DNA from: Gemmiger formicilis
GTDB lineage: Bacteria > Bacillota > Clostridia > Oscillospirales > Ruminococcaceae
DNA: 53,404 nucleotides
Assembly: GCF_900167555.1 (NCBI RefSeq)
Contig: NZ_FUYF01000015.1
Coordinates: 1 to 53,404, forward strand
Direction of reading: 5' to 3'
Shown here: positions 7,573-16,634 of the stretch, in pieces
Position numbering within the stretch: position 1 is the stretch's first letter
Layout of the letters: each line of letters begins with the position of its first letter
Notes under the pieces: model-generated
What the model was told of the DNA's origin: nothing
What the model saw: only the letters and a program-made list of their open reading frames with translations
Databases searched by the model: none
Translations under genes and position numbers: made by a program

Positions 7573-7607
7573 ATGTAGCTTTAGCCGTTAAGCAGCCCTT
7601 GCACAAA

Positions 7608-10600
7608 TTACTTGTACAGGTCGACCAGCTTGGTCAGGTGCTCGTAACGGGCATCGGCGGCAGCCTGGTTCTTCTCGAACAGAGCCTTGGCGCGATCCGG
7701 GAAGGCGCGAGCCAGACGGCTGTAACGAGTCTCGTTGGCCAGGAAGTCCTGATACTTGCTCATGTCGCCGGCCTTGGAGGTCAGGGTGAACGGGTTCTTG
7801 CCCTCGGCCTTGGCAGCGGGGTTGAAGCTGAACAGGTTCCAGTAACCGGCAGCAACAGCCTTCTTCATCTCGTTCTGGCAGTTGGTCATGCCGCCCTTGA
7901 CACCGTGCAGCTCGCAGGGAGCGTAGCCGATGATCAGAGACGGGCCGGGATAAGCCTCAGCCTCGGCGATGACCTTGACAGCCTGAGCCATGTTGGCGCC
8001 CAGAGCGATCTGAGCAACATAGATGTAGCCGTAGGTCATGCAGATCTCAGCCAGAGACTTCTTGCTGATCTCCTTACCGGCAGCAGCGAACTGGCAGACC
8101 TCACCGATGTTGGAGGCCTTGGAAGCCTGTCCGCCGGTGTTGGAGTACATCTCGGTGTCGAAGACCATAACATTGACGTCGTGGCCGGAAGCCAGGACGT
8201 GATCCAGGCCGCCGTAACCGATGTCATAAGCCCAGCCGTCGCCGCCGAAGATCCAGAAGCTCTTCTTGGCCAGGTACTGCTTGTCCTTCAGGATCTCCTT
8301 GGACTCGTCGCAGCCACAGGCCTCCAGGGCAGCGATCAGGGCCTTTGCGGGCTCGTCGTTAGCCTTGGTGTTGTTCTTGGTCTCCAGGAACTTGTCGATG
8401 ACAGCATCCAGCTCAGCATTCTTGCCCTTCAGGGCCTCAACCTTGGTGATCAGGTTCGCGCGGACGGTCTCATAACCGATCTGCATGCCCAGGCCGTGCT
8501 CAGCGTTGTCCTCGAACAGGGAGTTGATCCAGGCGGGGCCGTGACCGGACTCTTTGTTGGTGGTGTACGGGCTGATAGAAGCGGTACCACCCCAGATAGA
8601 GGAGCAGCCGGTGGCGTTGGAGATGAACATCTTCTCGCCGAACAGCTGGGTGATCAGGCGGGCGTAAGAGGTCTCGGCGCAGCCAGCGCAGGAGCCGGAG
8701 AACTCAAGCAGCGGCTGGTTGAACTGGGAACCCTTGACGGAAACCTCGGAAACAACACCGGGGACGTTGTCCTTCTTGCGGATGTTCTCGACGCAGTAGT
8801 CGAAAGCAGCCTGCTGCTCGGACTGGCTCTCCTGCGGCTTCATCTCGATAGCGGCAGTCGGGCAGACGGTGACGCACTCGCCGCAGCCCATGCAGTCCAG
8901 AGGAGACACGGCCATGGTGAACTTGTACTCGCTTGCCTTGGGCTTGGTGTCGGCCAGCTTGGTGGAAGCGGGCGCAGCCTCAGCCTCGGCAGCAGTCAGG
9001 CAGAACGGACGGATGGTGGCGTGAGAGCAGACGAAGGCACACTGGTTGCACTGGATGCACTTCTCGGCGTTCCACTCGGGAACCATAACAGCCGTGCCGC
9101 GCTTCTCGTAAGCGGAAGCACCCTGCTCCCACTCGCCGTTGACGTTGCCCTCGAAGGCGGAGACAGGCAGGCTGTCGCCGTCCATACGGGAGATGGGCTC
9201 CATAACGTCGCGGATCTGCTTGACCAGAGCCTCGGGTCCCTTCAGGGCCTTCGGAGCCGGATCAGCAGCGGGGTTGGACCAGGAGGCGGGGACCTCGACC
9301 TTATGGACAGCGTCCAGGCCGGCGTCGATAGCCTTCCAGTTCATCTGGACAACAGCGTCGCCCTTCTTGCCGTAGCTCTTCTTGGCAGCGGCCTTCATGT
9401 ACTCGACGGCATCGTCGATGGGCATGACGTCGGCCAGCTTGAAGAAGGCAGACTGCAGGATGGTGTTGGTGCGCTTGCCCATGCCGATCTCGATAGCCTT
9501 GTCGATAGCGTTGATGGTGTACAGCTGAATGTTGTTGTCGGCAATGTACTTCTTGTCGGCAGCATTCAGGTGCTCATCCAGCTCGGCATCGGTCCACTGG
9601 CAGTTGATCATAAAGACGCCGCCCGGCTTGACATCCTGGACCATCTTCATGCCCATGTGGATGTAAGCGGGGTTGTGGCAGGCCACGAAGTCAGCCTGGT
9701 TGATGTAGTAGGGGCTGCGGATGGGCTTGTCGCCGAAACGCAGGTGGCTGATGGTGACACCGCCGGTCTTCTTGGAGTCATACTGGAAGTAAGCCTGAAT
9801 GTACTTGTCAGTATGGTCGCCGATGATCTTGGTGGAGTTCTTGTTGGCACCGACAGTACCGTCGCCGCCGAGACCCCAGAACTTGCACTCCTTGGTGCCG
9901 GGGGCGGAGGTGATGGGAGCGGGCTTGACCTCAGGCAGGCTGAGGTTGGTCACGTCGTCGGTGATGCCGATGGTGAAGCGGGACTTCGGAGCGTCCTTCT
10001 CCAGCTCGGTGTAGATAGCAAAGACGCTGGACGGCGGGGTGTCCTTGGAGCCCAGGCCGTAGCGGCCGCCGGTCAGGACGACGTCGTTCATGCCGGCCTC
10101 ACGCAGGGTGGTGGCGACATCCAGGTACAGGGGCTCGCCCAGGGAGCCGGGCTCCTTGGTGCGGTCCAGAACGGCGATCTTCTTGACGGTCTTGGGCAGG
10201 ACCTTCAGCAGGGCGCTGGAGACCCAGGGACGGTACAGGCGGACCAGAACCAGGCCGACCTTCTCGCCCTTGGCGGTCAGGTAGTCAACGACCTCCTCTG
10301 CGACGTCGCAGATGGAGCCCATGGCGATGATGACGCGGTCAGCATCCTCGGCGCCGTAGTAGTTGAACAGGTCGTAGTTGGTGCCCAGCTTCTCGTTGAT
10401 CTTGGCCATGTACTTCTCAACAACGGCAGGCAGAGCCTCGTAAGCGGGGTTGCAGGCCTCACGATGCTGGAAGAAGACGTCGCCGTTCTCGTGGGAACCG
10501 CGCATCTTGGGGTGCTCGGGGTTCAGGGCCTTGGCACGGAACTCCTCGACAGCCTCCATGTTGCACATTTCCTTCAGATCCTCGTAGTCCCACTTCTCGA

Positions 10601-11147
10601 TCTTCTGGATCTCGTGGGAGGTACGGAAGCCGTCGAAGAAGTTCACGAACGGAACGTGGCCCTCGATAGCGGACAGGTGGGCAACGGGAGACAGGTCCAT
10701 GACCTCCTGCGGGTTGCTCTCGGCCAGCATGGCAAAGCCGGTCTGACGAACGGCCATAACGTCGCTGTGGTCACCGAAGATGTTCAGGGACTGGGTAGCA
10801 ACGGTACGGGCAGAAACGTCAAAGACGCAGGGCAGCTGCTCAGCGGCGATCTTGTACATGTTGGGGATCATCAGCAGAAGACCCTGGGAAGCGGTAAAGG
10901 TGGTGGTGATGGCACCGGTACCGAGAGAACCGTGGACAGCGCCTGCGGCGCCGGCCTCGGACTCCATCTCAACAACCTTGACCTGGTTGCCGAAGATGTT
11001 CTTCAGGCCTGCAGCGCTCCACTGGTCAACGGTGTCGGCCATGGGGCTGGAGGGGGTGATGGGGTAGATGGCAGCCACATCGGTGAATGCATAAGCTACA
11101 TGCGCCGCAGCGGTATTGCCGTCCATAGACTGTTTAGCTCTGGGCAT
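7608..11147 (-). CDS. nifJ: Pyruvate:ferredoxin (flavodoxin) oxidoreductase
   Basis: A 1179-residue single-chain enzyme that oxidatively decarboxylates pyruvate with CoA to acetyl-CoA, CO2 and reduced ferredoxin in anaerobic energy metabolism. It begins MPRAKQSMDGNTAAAHVAYA and has YPITPSSPMAD in the thiamine-pyrophosphate region. Two ferredoxin-like clusters follow, CIQCNQCAFVC (about residue 697) and CMGCGECVTVC (about 747). A further cysteine pair is in SGSCAGCAETSYARL, and the TPP/Mg motif is GDGWAYDIGYGG (about 969). Domain order and length are normal for the homodimeric form. The ATG at 11147 was preferred to an upstream ATG because CGGAGG lies 8-12 bases before it. It is flanked by a terminator and stands alone. 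Codon use is strongly biased, as expected for a highly expressed gene. Confidence 0.97.
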   Translation of the reverse strand: MPRAKQSMDGNTAAAHVAYAFTDVAAIYPITPSSPMADTVDQWSAAGLKNIFGNQVKVVEMESEAGAAGAVHGSLGTGAITTTFTASQGLLLMIPNMYKIAAEQLPCVFDVSARTVATQSLNIFGDHSDVMAVRQTGFAMLAESNPQEVMDLSPVAHLSAIEGHVPFVNFFDGFRTSHEIQKIEKWDYEDLKEMCNMEAVEEFRAKALNPEHPKMRGSHENGDVFFQHREACNPAYEALPAVVEKYMAKINEKLGTNYDLFNYYGAEDADRVIIAMGSICDVAEEVVDYLTAKGEKVGLVLVRLYRPWVSSALLKVLPKTVKKIAVLDRTKEPGSLGEPLYLDVATTLREAGMNDVVLTGGRYGLGSKDTPPSSVFAIYTELEKDAPKSRFTIGITDDVTNLSLPEVKPAPITSAPGTKECKFWGLGGDGTVGANKNSTKIIGDHTDKYIQAYFQYDSKKTGGVTISHLRFGDKPIRSPYYINQADFVACHNPAYIHMGMKMVQDVKPGGVFMINCQWTDAELDEHLNAADKKYIADNNIQLYTINAIDKAIEIGMGKRTNTILQSAFFKLADVMPIDDAVEYMKAAAKKSYGKKGDAVVQMNWKAIDAGLDAVHKVEVPASWSNPAADPAPKALKGPEALVKQIRDVMEPISRMDGDSLPVSAFEGNVNGEWEQGASAYEKRGTAVMVPEWNAEKCIQCNQCAFVCSHATIRPFCLTAAEAEAAPASTKLADTKPKASEYKFTMAVSPLDCMGCGECVTVCPTAAIEMKPQESQSEQQAAFDYCVENIRKKDNVPGVVSEVSVKGSQFNQPLLEFSGSCAGCAETSYARLITQLFGEKMFISNATGCSSIWGGTASISPYTTNKESGHGPAWINSLFEDNAEHGLGMQIGYETVRANLITKVEALKGKNAELDAVIDKFLETKNNTKANDEPAKALIAALEACGCDESKEILKDKQYLAKKSFWIFGGDGWAYDIGYGGLDHVLASGHDVNVMVFDTEMYSNTGGQASKASNIGEVCQFAAAGKEISKKSLAEICMTYGYIYVAQIALGANMAQAVKVIAEAEAYPGPSLIIGYAPCELHGVKGGMTNCQNEMKKAVAAGYWNLFSFNPAAKAEGKNPFTLTSKAGDMSKYQDFLANETRYSRLARAFPDRAKALFEKNQAAADARYEHLTKLVDLYK

Positions 11148-11178
11148 TTTCTTTCCTCCGTTTTTATTAGAGTTTTGC

Positions 11179-11210
11179 ATTATAGAGCTGTGCGGTTGTC
11201 AGGGCCGCAC
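11179..11210 (-). promoter_or_regulatory. Candidate nifJ -10 and adjacent inverted repeat
   Basis: On the minus strand TATAAT (11179-11184) lies about 32 bases before the nifJ start. Just upstream an inverted repeat GTGCGG-N9-CCGCAC (11190-11210) covers the place where a -35 would be, but no good -35 hexamer is seen. It may be an operator. Weakly supported. Confidence 0.4.
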
Positions 11211-11293
11211 AAATCCTGCGTCATTTGGCACATGCCCCATTCTTGCTCCGGGCATAGTTCCAGACAAACGCTTTTGCATAGCTTTATTGTACC

Positions 11294-11322
11294 AAAAAAC
11301 CCCCCTTTTCGTAAAGGGGTTT
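11294..11322 (-). terminator. Terminator-like hairpin upstream of nifJ
   Basis: On the minus strand CCCCTTT/AAAAGGGG forms a hairpin followed by GG and six T, about 150 bases before nifJ. It could terminate incoming transcription or act as a leader attenuator. Confidence 0.4.
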
Positions 11323-11458
11323 TGTTCAGAAAGTTGCACATATTTTTAGAGTTGTTGTGTGCATTTTGACCACAATGACGAATAAGGCGGTTTTTAGGGC
11401 GTTTTGGGGTACGGTTTATGGGACAGTGTTCCGGATGGTGGAATCTTTGCCCGGGAAC

Positions 11459-11687
11459 GGCAGCCTCCCGGGAACCCGCTTTCTTTTGACAGCAAAAGAA
11501 AGCTCGCAAAGAAAACTGCCGCTGTTTCGACGCAGCGGACCCGCGACCAAGGGGCTGCACGCCCCTTGGATTCCCAAAGAGGAGGTCGCAGAGGGCGCGG
11601 GCTAAACGAAAGCAGTATTACTTTTCGTTCTTAACGCCCGCGCCCCCTGCTCCGTTTTAAAACTCGGGTGTTCCCCCGAACCCCCGC
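11459..11687. repeat. Structured repeat element, copy B (covarying stems)
   Basis: Second copy of the element at 4883-5115, same orientation. The stems correspond: GCTTTCTTTTG/CAAAAGAAAGC; the identical CCGCTG/CAGCGG hairpin; CCAAGGGGC/GCCCCTTGG at 11547-11569 with the same TGCAC loop; the long stem 11588-11650 (GCAGAGGGCGCGGGC against its complement) with inner AACGAAA/TTTCGTT and the same GCAGTATTACT loop; and TCGGG/CCCGA. The changes relative to copy A are compensatory. Confidence 0.8.
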
Positions 11688-11695
11688 AGGGGAAA

Positions 11696-11852
11696 AGGCC
11701 CCCTTGTCAAAGGGGGCTGTCACCGTTAGGTGACTGGGGGATTCCGACGGGCCTTGTGTCGCCGCTCGTCAACGGTCACCTGCCGTCAACCCCCTGAACC
11801 CCCCCGGCCTGCTTCGCGGCCACCTCCCCTGTGAGGGGAGGCTTTTCTCGCG
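11696..11852. repeat. Palindromic repeat of the CCCCTTGTCAAAGGGG type
   Basis: Starts with GGCCCCCTTGTCAAAGGGG and GTCACC/GGTGAC, and ends with CCTCCCCTGTGAGGGGAGG. The ends resemble the CTTCCCC/ATGAGGG family, but the inside differs. It follows structured element B directly; no gene is seen in 11200-11880. Confidence 0.65.
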
Positions 11853-11881
11853 TCCTTCGCCCACGCAAAAAACATCCTTTT

Positions 11882-12559
11882 TTACAAAATCTCCCGCACC
11901 GTCAGCACATCCCCGTCCACGCTGAACTTTACCTTATTCTCCCCGAAATCCAGCGTGTACACCCGCTCCGGGTCGTGCTGGTAAGCGGGGCGGGGGTCGT
12001 TTTTCAGCACACCGGACAAAGCGGCGCGCTTGTTTTCCGGCACTTTGCACAAAAGCGCGTCGGGACAAACCACCTGCAAAGCGTATTCCTTTGTCGTATC
12101 AGTGAACCCGCCCCGGGCGTCGGGGTAGGCGTCCACATAGGGCAGATACGGCTTGATGTCGAAGATCGGCGTGCCGTCCAAAAGGTCCGCGCCGCGGACG
12201 ATCAGCTCGCCGTTTTCGACGCCCGCCAGCTCCACGCAGGAAAGCCCCAGCGCGTTCGGGCGGTAGGGGCTGCGGGTTGCAAAGACGCCGCGGCGCTCGT
12301 TGCCGCCCAGGCGCGGCGGGCGCACGGTGGGCCTCCAGCTTTTGCCCGCGGCATACTCCGCCGCCACGGTGGAAAACTGCCAGATCAGCCACAGCCGGTC
12401 ATACCCCTCGATGCCGACCAGCGCGTTCGGGTCGCGGTATTCCGGCTCAAACACGATGCGCGCCGTCAGCTCCGGCACCAGCCCGCTCTGCCGCGGGATG
12501 CCGAATTTATCCGTAAAATCCGTGCGGATATGCGCAATCGGATGAATTGTGTACTCCAT
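11882..12559 (-). CDS. trmO: tRNA (N6-threonylcarbamoyladenosine-37) methyltransferase TrmO
   Basis: A 225-residue member of the TrmO/TsaA (UPF0066) family, which uses SAM to methylate t6A37 in threonine tRNA. The family blocks are clear: YTIHPIAHIRTDFTDKFGIP at the N-terminus, then GIEGYDRLWLIWQF. The core RPPRLGGNERRGVFATRSP and YRPNALGLSCVEL is followed by LLDGTPIFDIKPYLPYVDAYP. The last 65 residues match the C-terminal domain of longer members. The start codon is preceded by GGGGGCAGA, an acceptable ribosome-binding site. It is single, divergent from the ABC exporter genes; the shared 130-base gap holds both promoters. Confidence 0.95.
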   Translation of the reverse strand: MEYTIHPIAHIRTDFTDKFGIPRQSGLVPELTARIVFEPEYRDPNALVGIEGYDRLWLIWQFSTVAAEYAAGKSWRPTVRPPRLGGNERRGVFATRSPYRPNALGLSCVELAGVENGELIVRGADLLDGTPIFDIKPYLPYVDAYPDARGGFTDTTKEYALQVVCPDALLCKVPENKRAALSGVLKNDPRPAYQHDPERVYTLDFGENKVKFSVDGDVLTVREIL

Positions 12560-12646
12560 GGTAACGTCTGCCCCCTTTTTGTCGTCTATTATATAGGAAA
12601 GGAACAGATTTTACAACTTCCCCATCTTCCCACCATCGTCGAAATA

Positions 12647-12655
12647 TGGTACAAT
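12647..12655 (+). promoter_or_regulatory. Extended -10 for the ABC exporter operon
   Basis: TGGTACAAT, a TGn-extended -10, lies 33 bases before the TTG start of the ATPase gene. No consensus -35 is seen. The following AAGGAGG is at 12674-12680. Confidence 0.5.
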
Positions 12656-12687
12656 ATGTGGTATATTGCACGTAAGGAGGTGTGCGT

Positions 12688-13470
12688 TTGGCACCAATCA
12701 TCCGTACAGAGAAGCTGCGCAAGGTCTATGCCGTCGGCAAGGAGCGCGTCGTTGCGCTGAATAATGTCGATCTGTCGATAGAAAAGGGCGAGTTCTGCTG
12801 TATCGTCGGCCAGTCGGGCAGCGGCAAGTCCACGCTGCTGAACCAGCTGGCCGGGCTGGAAAAGCCGACGTCCGGCAAGGTATACATAGGAAAGCACGAG
12901 ATCAGCAAAATGACCGAGAACGAGTTGGCCGAGTTCCGCCAGCAGCACCTGGGGTTCATTTTTCAGAGCTACAACCTGCTGCCCACCATGACGGCGGCGG
13001 AGAATGTCGCCCTGCCGCTGATGTTCAAGGGTGTGGACAAAAAGACCCGTCTGGCCCGCGCCCGCAAAGAGCTGAAATCCATGGGTCTGCTGGGCCGCGC
13101 CAACCACCTGCCCACCGAGATGAGCGGCGGCCAGCAGCAGCGCGTCGGCATTGCCCGCGCGTTCGTCAGCAGTCCCAAGGTCATTTTTGCCGATGAGCCG
13201 ACAGGAAACCTCGACTCCCGCACAAGCAAGCAGGTACTGTACCGTATGCTGGAAATGTCCAAAAACAGCGGTGTCACGTTCGTTATGGTCACTCACGAGC
13301 CGGAGCTGGCCGAGTGCGCGGACCGCATTGTGACGATCCTGGACGGCAAGGTCTGCTCCAACGTCGTGCAGGACGAGGAGACGAAGAAGAAAAACCGCGA
13401 CGCCCTTTTTGCCGATCTGGAAGGGAATCTGGATATTGGCGGGGAGGCAGCGAAGGAACAGAAAAAGTAA
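12688..13470 (+). CDS. MacB/LolD-type ABC transporter ATP-binding protein
   Basis: A 260-residue ATPase that would drive an export-type or mechanotransmission ABC system. Walker A is GQSGSGKST (about residue 40), the Q-loop is [13 protein letters not shown], the signature [13 protein letters not shown], Walker [13 protein letters not shown] and the H-loop VMVTHEPEL. About 35 residues follow the fold. TTG at 12688 was chosen: AGGAGG ends 7 bases upstream, whereas the GTG at 12682 is too close to it. It is the first gene of a cluster with a secreted CARDB-like protein and an FtsX-fold permease. A family-1 repeat of 150 bases separates it from the second gene. Confidence 0.93.
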   Translation: MAPIIRTEKLRKVYAVGKERVVALNNVDLSIEKGEFCCIVGQSGSGKSTLLNQLAGLEKPTSGKVYIGKHEISKMTENELAEFRQQHLGFIFQSYNLLPTMTAAENVALPLMFKGVDKKTRLARARKELKSMGLLGRANHLPTEMSGGQQQRVGIARAFVSSPKVIFADEPTGNLDSRTSKQVLYRMLEMSKNSGVTFVMVTHEPELAECADRIVTILDGKVCSNVVQDEETKKKNRDALFADLEGNLDIGGEAAKEQKK

Positions 13471-13472
13471 TA

Positions 13473-13624
13473 AGCCTTCCCCCTTGGGGGAAGGTGCCCG
13501 AGGCCCCGACCGAGGGCGGTTGAGGGGCGTGTTTCCGCCGCGGCCCGCTCACGGAGCCGCCACACAAGCTCTCCCCTCATCAGCCGCCTGCGGGCGGCAG
13601 CTTCCCCCCAGGGGGAAGCCTTGG
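13473..13624. repeat. Long palindromic repeat of the CTTCCCC/ATGAGGG family
   Basis: Ends CCTTCCCCCTTGGGGGAAGG and GCTTCCCCCCAGGGGGAAGC, inner GGTTGAGGGG and CCCCTCATCAGCCGCC with the GCCGCC-TGCG-GGCGGC hairpin. It sits between two genes of the ABC exporter cluster. Confidence 0.85.
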
Positions 13625-13654
13625 GGTTATAAAATTTGGAGGTACAAACCAACC

Positions 13655-15115
13655 ATGAAACGCCTATTTTCCCTGCTGACCGCCTTTGCTCTGGCGGCGG
13701 CGCTGTGTGCGCCGGTTATGGCAGACGACGTCATCACACCGGATGTCACCGACCCCACCCCCACGCCGACGGCGGCCATTGACACGACCAGCTCCGACGG
13801 CGTCTACGTCTCCGCCTACTCCGTCACCGACACTGCGGGCGGCGAGGTCACCACCGTGCAGGTCGGTGACAAGATCAACATCGTGCTCAAGGTCGTGGAC
13901 CACGCCTCGGCGCGGTACTGCGTCAAGCCGGAGGAGATCTCCGCGCGCATCAACTCCGCCGTGTTCACCTACACCGGCACCGGCGAGATCGGTCAGCTGT
14001 TCGACAGCAACGACGACCCCAACGCCACCCGCCTGCAGAACGTCCGCAACGGCTCGGCCTCGCCGGAGGAGGTTGCGGCGAACGCGCAGTACAATTATTA
14101 CAGCTACGTCATTTTGTTCCGCGACGTCATCTACAACGGCGGCGGCAACACGCTGCCCATCAACCTGTCCTATCTGGACACCGCCAAGCCGCTGCAGCAG
14201 TTCAGCGTCACGCTGGGCCAGTGCGTGGACAAGGACCAGACGACCTCGCCCAACCTGCTCGTGCGCACCTCCAGCTACGGCGACAGCGTCACCGCAGGGC
14301 AGGCGTTCGACCTCTCCCTCGGCCTCTACGCCACCGACGGCAATGAGAACCTCGACGACGTCATCGTCTCGCTGACGCTGCCCGAGAACATCTCCCTGAA
14401 CGGCGGCAGCCTGTCCAGCTACCTCGGCACCATCTGCCCCAAGCAGACCCGGGACGTCACGTTCCAGGTCATGCCCGCCTCCGGCTTTACCGGCACGGTG
14501 GCCAGCATCACCGTCAACATGACCGGCACCGGCTCTGTCACCGGCAAGGAGGTCAGCGGCACCACGACGATTTCCGTGCCCGTCAGCCAGCCCGACCGCT
14601 TTGAGGTCGGCCAGCTTGAGCTGTCCGGCGACACGATCTATGTCGGCGACACCGGCAGCGTCTCCCTCTCCTACGTCAACAAGGGCAAGAACCCCGTCAG
14701 CAATCTGGAAGCCCGTCTGACCGGCACGAATCTAGGTGCGGGCGGCTACCAGTACCTCGGCAACCTGGCCGCCGGCACCGAGGGCAGCGTGGACTTCGAC
14801 ATCGTCCCCGATGCCGCGGGCACGGTCAGCGGCATCATCACGCTGAACTACGAGGATGCCTCCGGCAACCCGCAGACCATCTCGAAGGACTTCTCTGTCA
14901 GTGCCGAGGAGATGAACATGGACGACTTCAACTATGACCCGTCGATGGACGACGTCGAGCCCGAGCAGACCGGTATGCCGGTCTGGGCGTGGGTGCTCAT
15001 CGGTGTCTGCGGCGCAGTGGTCGTGATCGTGGTCATCGTGGTCGTGGTACGCAAGCGCAAAAAGGCCAAGGCACTGGCCGCGCTGGAAGCAGAGGACAGC
15101 GATGAAGATCTCTGA
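13655..15115 (+). CDS. Secreted, membrane-anchored protein with CARDB-like Ig domains
   Basis: A 486-residue protein with a clear signal peptide (MKRLFSLLTAFALAAALCAP, cut near VMA|DD) and a C-terminal membrane helix. That helix (VWAWVLIGVCGAVVVIVVIV) is followed by a basic then acidic tail. The outer region contains repeated beta-sandwich segments: YGDSVTAGQAFDLSLGLYAT with LTLPENISL, and VGQLELSGDTIYVGDTGS with LSYVNKGKNPVSNLEARLTG. This is the pattern of CARDB/COG1361 domains. It has GGAGG before the ATG at 13655. Its end overlaps the permease start by 14 bases. By position it replaces the MacA-like adaptor of a MacB system, so it may receive or guide the exported substrate; this is inferred. 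Confidence 0.82.
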   Translation: MKRLFSLLTAFALAAALCAPVMADDVITPDVTDPTPTPTAAIDTTSSDGVYVSAYSVTDTAGGEVTTVQVGDKINIVLKVVDHASARYCVKPEEISARINSAVFTYTGTGEIGQLFDSNDDPNATRLQNVRNGSASPEEVAANAQYNYYSYVILFRDVIYNGGGNTLPINLSYLDTAKPLQQFSVTLGQCVDKDQTTSPNLLVRTSSYGDSVTAGQAFDLSLGLYATDGNENLDDVIVSLTLPENISLNGGSLSSYLGTICPKQTRDVTFQVMPASGFTGTVASITVNMTGTGSVTGKEVSGTTTISVPVSQPDRFEVGQLELSGDTIYVGDTGSVSLSYVNKGKNPVSNLEARLTGTNLGAGGYQYLGNLAAGTEGSVDFDIVPDAAGTVSGIITLNYEDASGNPQTISKDFSVSAEEMNMDDFNYDPSMDDVEPEQTGMPVWAWVLIGVCGAVVVIVVIVVVVRKRKKAKALAALEAEDSDEDL

Positions 15116-16526
15116 TGAAATCAGCCTGTCGGCGCGCAACCTGCTGCGCCGCAAGGGCCGCACGGCGCTGACGCTCGTCGGCGTCGTCATCGGCACCTGC
15201 ATGGTCGTGCTGATGATCTCGCTGGGCATTGCCCAGACCAAAACCAACGAGGAGATGCTGCAAAGCTGGGGCGACCTGACCCAGGTGCAGATCTACGGCT
15301 ACGGCACGATGGTCGGCAGCGACGGCAAGCCGCTGTATCTGGACGACGCGGCCATCGCCAACATCAAGCAGATCCCCCACGTGGCGGCGGCCACGCCCTA
15401 CGCGCAGGCGTATAATCTGGAGGGCACCATCACGGCGGGCCGCAATGACCGCTACACGATGGAAATTTACAATTTGATCGGCATCGACCCCACCGCACTG
15501 GAGCCGATGGGCTTCGCCCTGCAGAGCGGCAGCTGGCTCACGAACACCCCCGCCAGCGAGAAGGCGGCGAAATTGCAGATTTTGGTCGGCGGGTCCACCG
15601 GGTATGAGTTTCAGGACTCGCGCAAGAGCCCCAACAGCCCCAAGCGCTACCGCTGGCAGGGCCAGACCGATGCCAACGGCAAGGAGCTGCCGCCCTTTGT
15701 GGACATCGACAAGGATAAGATGACCCTGACCATCCGGACCGGCGAGGGCTCCACCGAAAAGACCCGCAGCTGGGAGCTGGAGGTCGTGGGCGTGCTGGAG
15801 CCGGACGGTGCCAAGGGCTACTGGACTCAGAGCGGCATTGTGCTGCGCATTCAGGACATGAAGATGCTGCAAAAGGTCTACAACGACATGACCAAAACCA
15901 AGACCGAGGAAAAGAGCTACGAGCAGGTCTACGTCAAGGTCGATGACCTGAAGAACGTCACCGACGTTGAGACGGCCATCCACGAGCTGGGCTTCACCAA
16001 CACCTACTCGATGAACCAGCAGCGCGAGGAGATGCAGCAGCAGGTCATAAAAAGCCAGATGATCTTCGGCGGCATCGCGGCGGTCTCACTGTTTGTGGCG
16101 GCCATCAACATCATCAACACCATGACGATGGCCATCTATGAGCGCACCCGGGAGATTGGCGTCATGAAGGTGCTGGGCTGTGAGCTGGGCAGCATCCGCA
16201 CGATGTTCCTGCTGGAAAGCTCGACCATCGGGTTTATCGGCGGGCTGATCGGCGTAGCGTTCAGCCTGCTGGCCAGCTTTGTGCTGAACAACCTTTCCAC
16301 AATTTTAGCGGCGTTCGGTCAGGGCGGCGGGTTGGACCTGTCCGGCATGATGGGCGGCGGGTACTACTACATGGACGGGGGCGGCAGCGCAGCCATTTCG
16401 ATCATCCCGCCCTGGCTCATGCTGGCGGCGCTGGTATTCGCCACGCTGGTGGGGCTGGTAGCCGGTATCCTGCCCGCAAACAAGGCGGTCAGGATCAGTG
16501 CACTGGAAGCCATCCGGCACGATTAA
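15102..16526 (+). CDS. MacB/FtsX-type ABC transporter permease
   Basis: A 474-residue permease with the MacB layout. One membrane helix lies near the N-terminus (RTALTLVGVVIGTCMVVLMI). A roughly 270-residue outer domain is followed by three C-terminal helices around residues 325-345, 380-405 and 440-462. The FtsX motif region is TMAIYERTREIGVMKVLGC, followed by the final EAIRHD typical of the family. A Gly-rich insertion (GGGLDLSGMMGGGYYYMDGGG) lies between the last two helices and is unusual. The ATG lies inside the end of the upstream gene. A terminator follows within 25 bases, closing the three-gene operon. Confidence 0.93.
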   Translation: MKISDEISLSARNLLRRKGRTALTLVGVVIGTCMVVLMISLGIAQTKTNEEMLQSWGDLTQVQIYGYGTMVGSDGKPLYLDDAAIANIKQIPHVAAATPYAQAYNLEGTITAGRNDRYTMEIYNLIGIDPTALEPMGFALQSGSWLTNTPASEKAAKLQILVGGSTGYEFQDSRKSPNSPKRYRWQGQTDANGKELPPFVDIDKDKMTLTIRTGEGSTEKTRSWELEVVGVLEPDGAKGYWTQSGIVLRIQDMKMLQKVYNDMTKTKTEEKSYEQVYVKVDDLKNVTDVETAIHELGFTNTYSMNQQREEMQQQVIKSQMIFGGIAAVSLFVAAINIINTMTMAIYERTREIGVMKVLGCELGSIRTMFLLESSTIGFIGGLIGVAFSLLASFVLNNLSTILAAFGQGGGLDLSGMMGGGYYYMDGGGSAAISIIPPWLMLAALVFATLVGLVAGILPANKAVRISALEAIRHD

Positions 16527-16548
16527 GCGCTTATATGCTTATATAAAG

Positions 16549-16590
16549 AACCGAGGCAGTCCCGGGAAAAGGGATCGCCTCGGTTTTTTT
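16549..16590 (+). terminator. Terminator of the ABC exporter operon
   Basis: Stem AACCGAGGC/GCCTCGGTT with an inner CCC/GGG stem, followed by seven T. Confidence 0.9.
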
Positions 16591-16634
16591 GTCGCCGTTC
16601 CCGCACCGCCGCGCGGCGGGGGCGGGCACTCGTT

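Noticed and set aside
7497-11369. A 1290-residue open frame on the plus strand opposite nifJ
   Set aside because: It is the antisense of nifJ, low in complexity (Gly, Leu, Asp, Val), produced by the strong codon bias of the real gene. The same holds for the long antisense frames opposite gyrA (29465-32470), mnmG (34628-36583) and 2096-4846.
12682-12687. GTG at 12682 as start of the ABC ATPase
   Set aside because: It lies one base after the Shine-Dalgarno; TTG at 12688 has the normal spacing.
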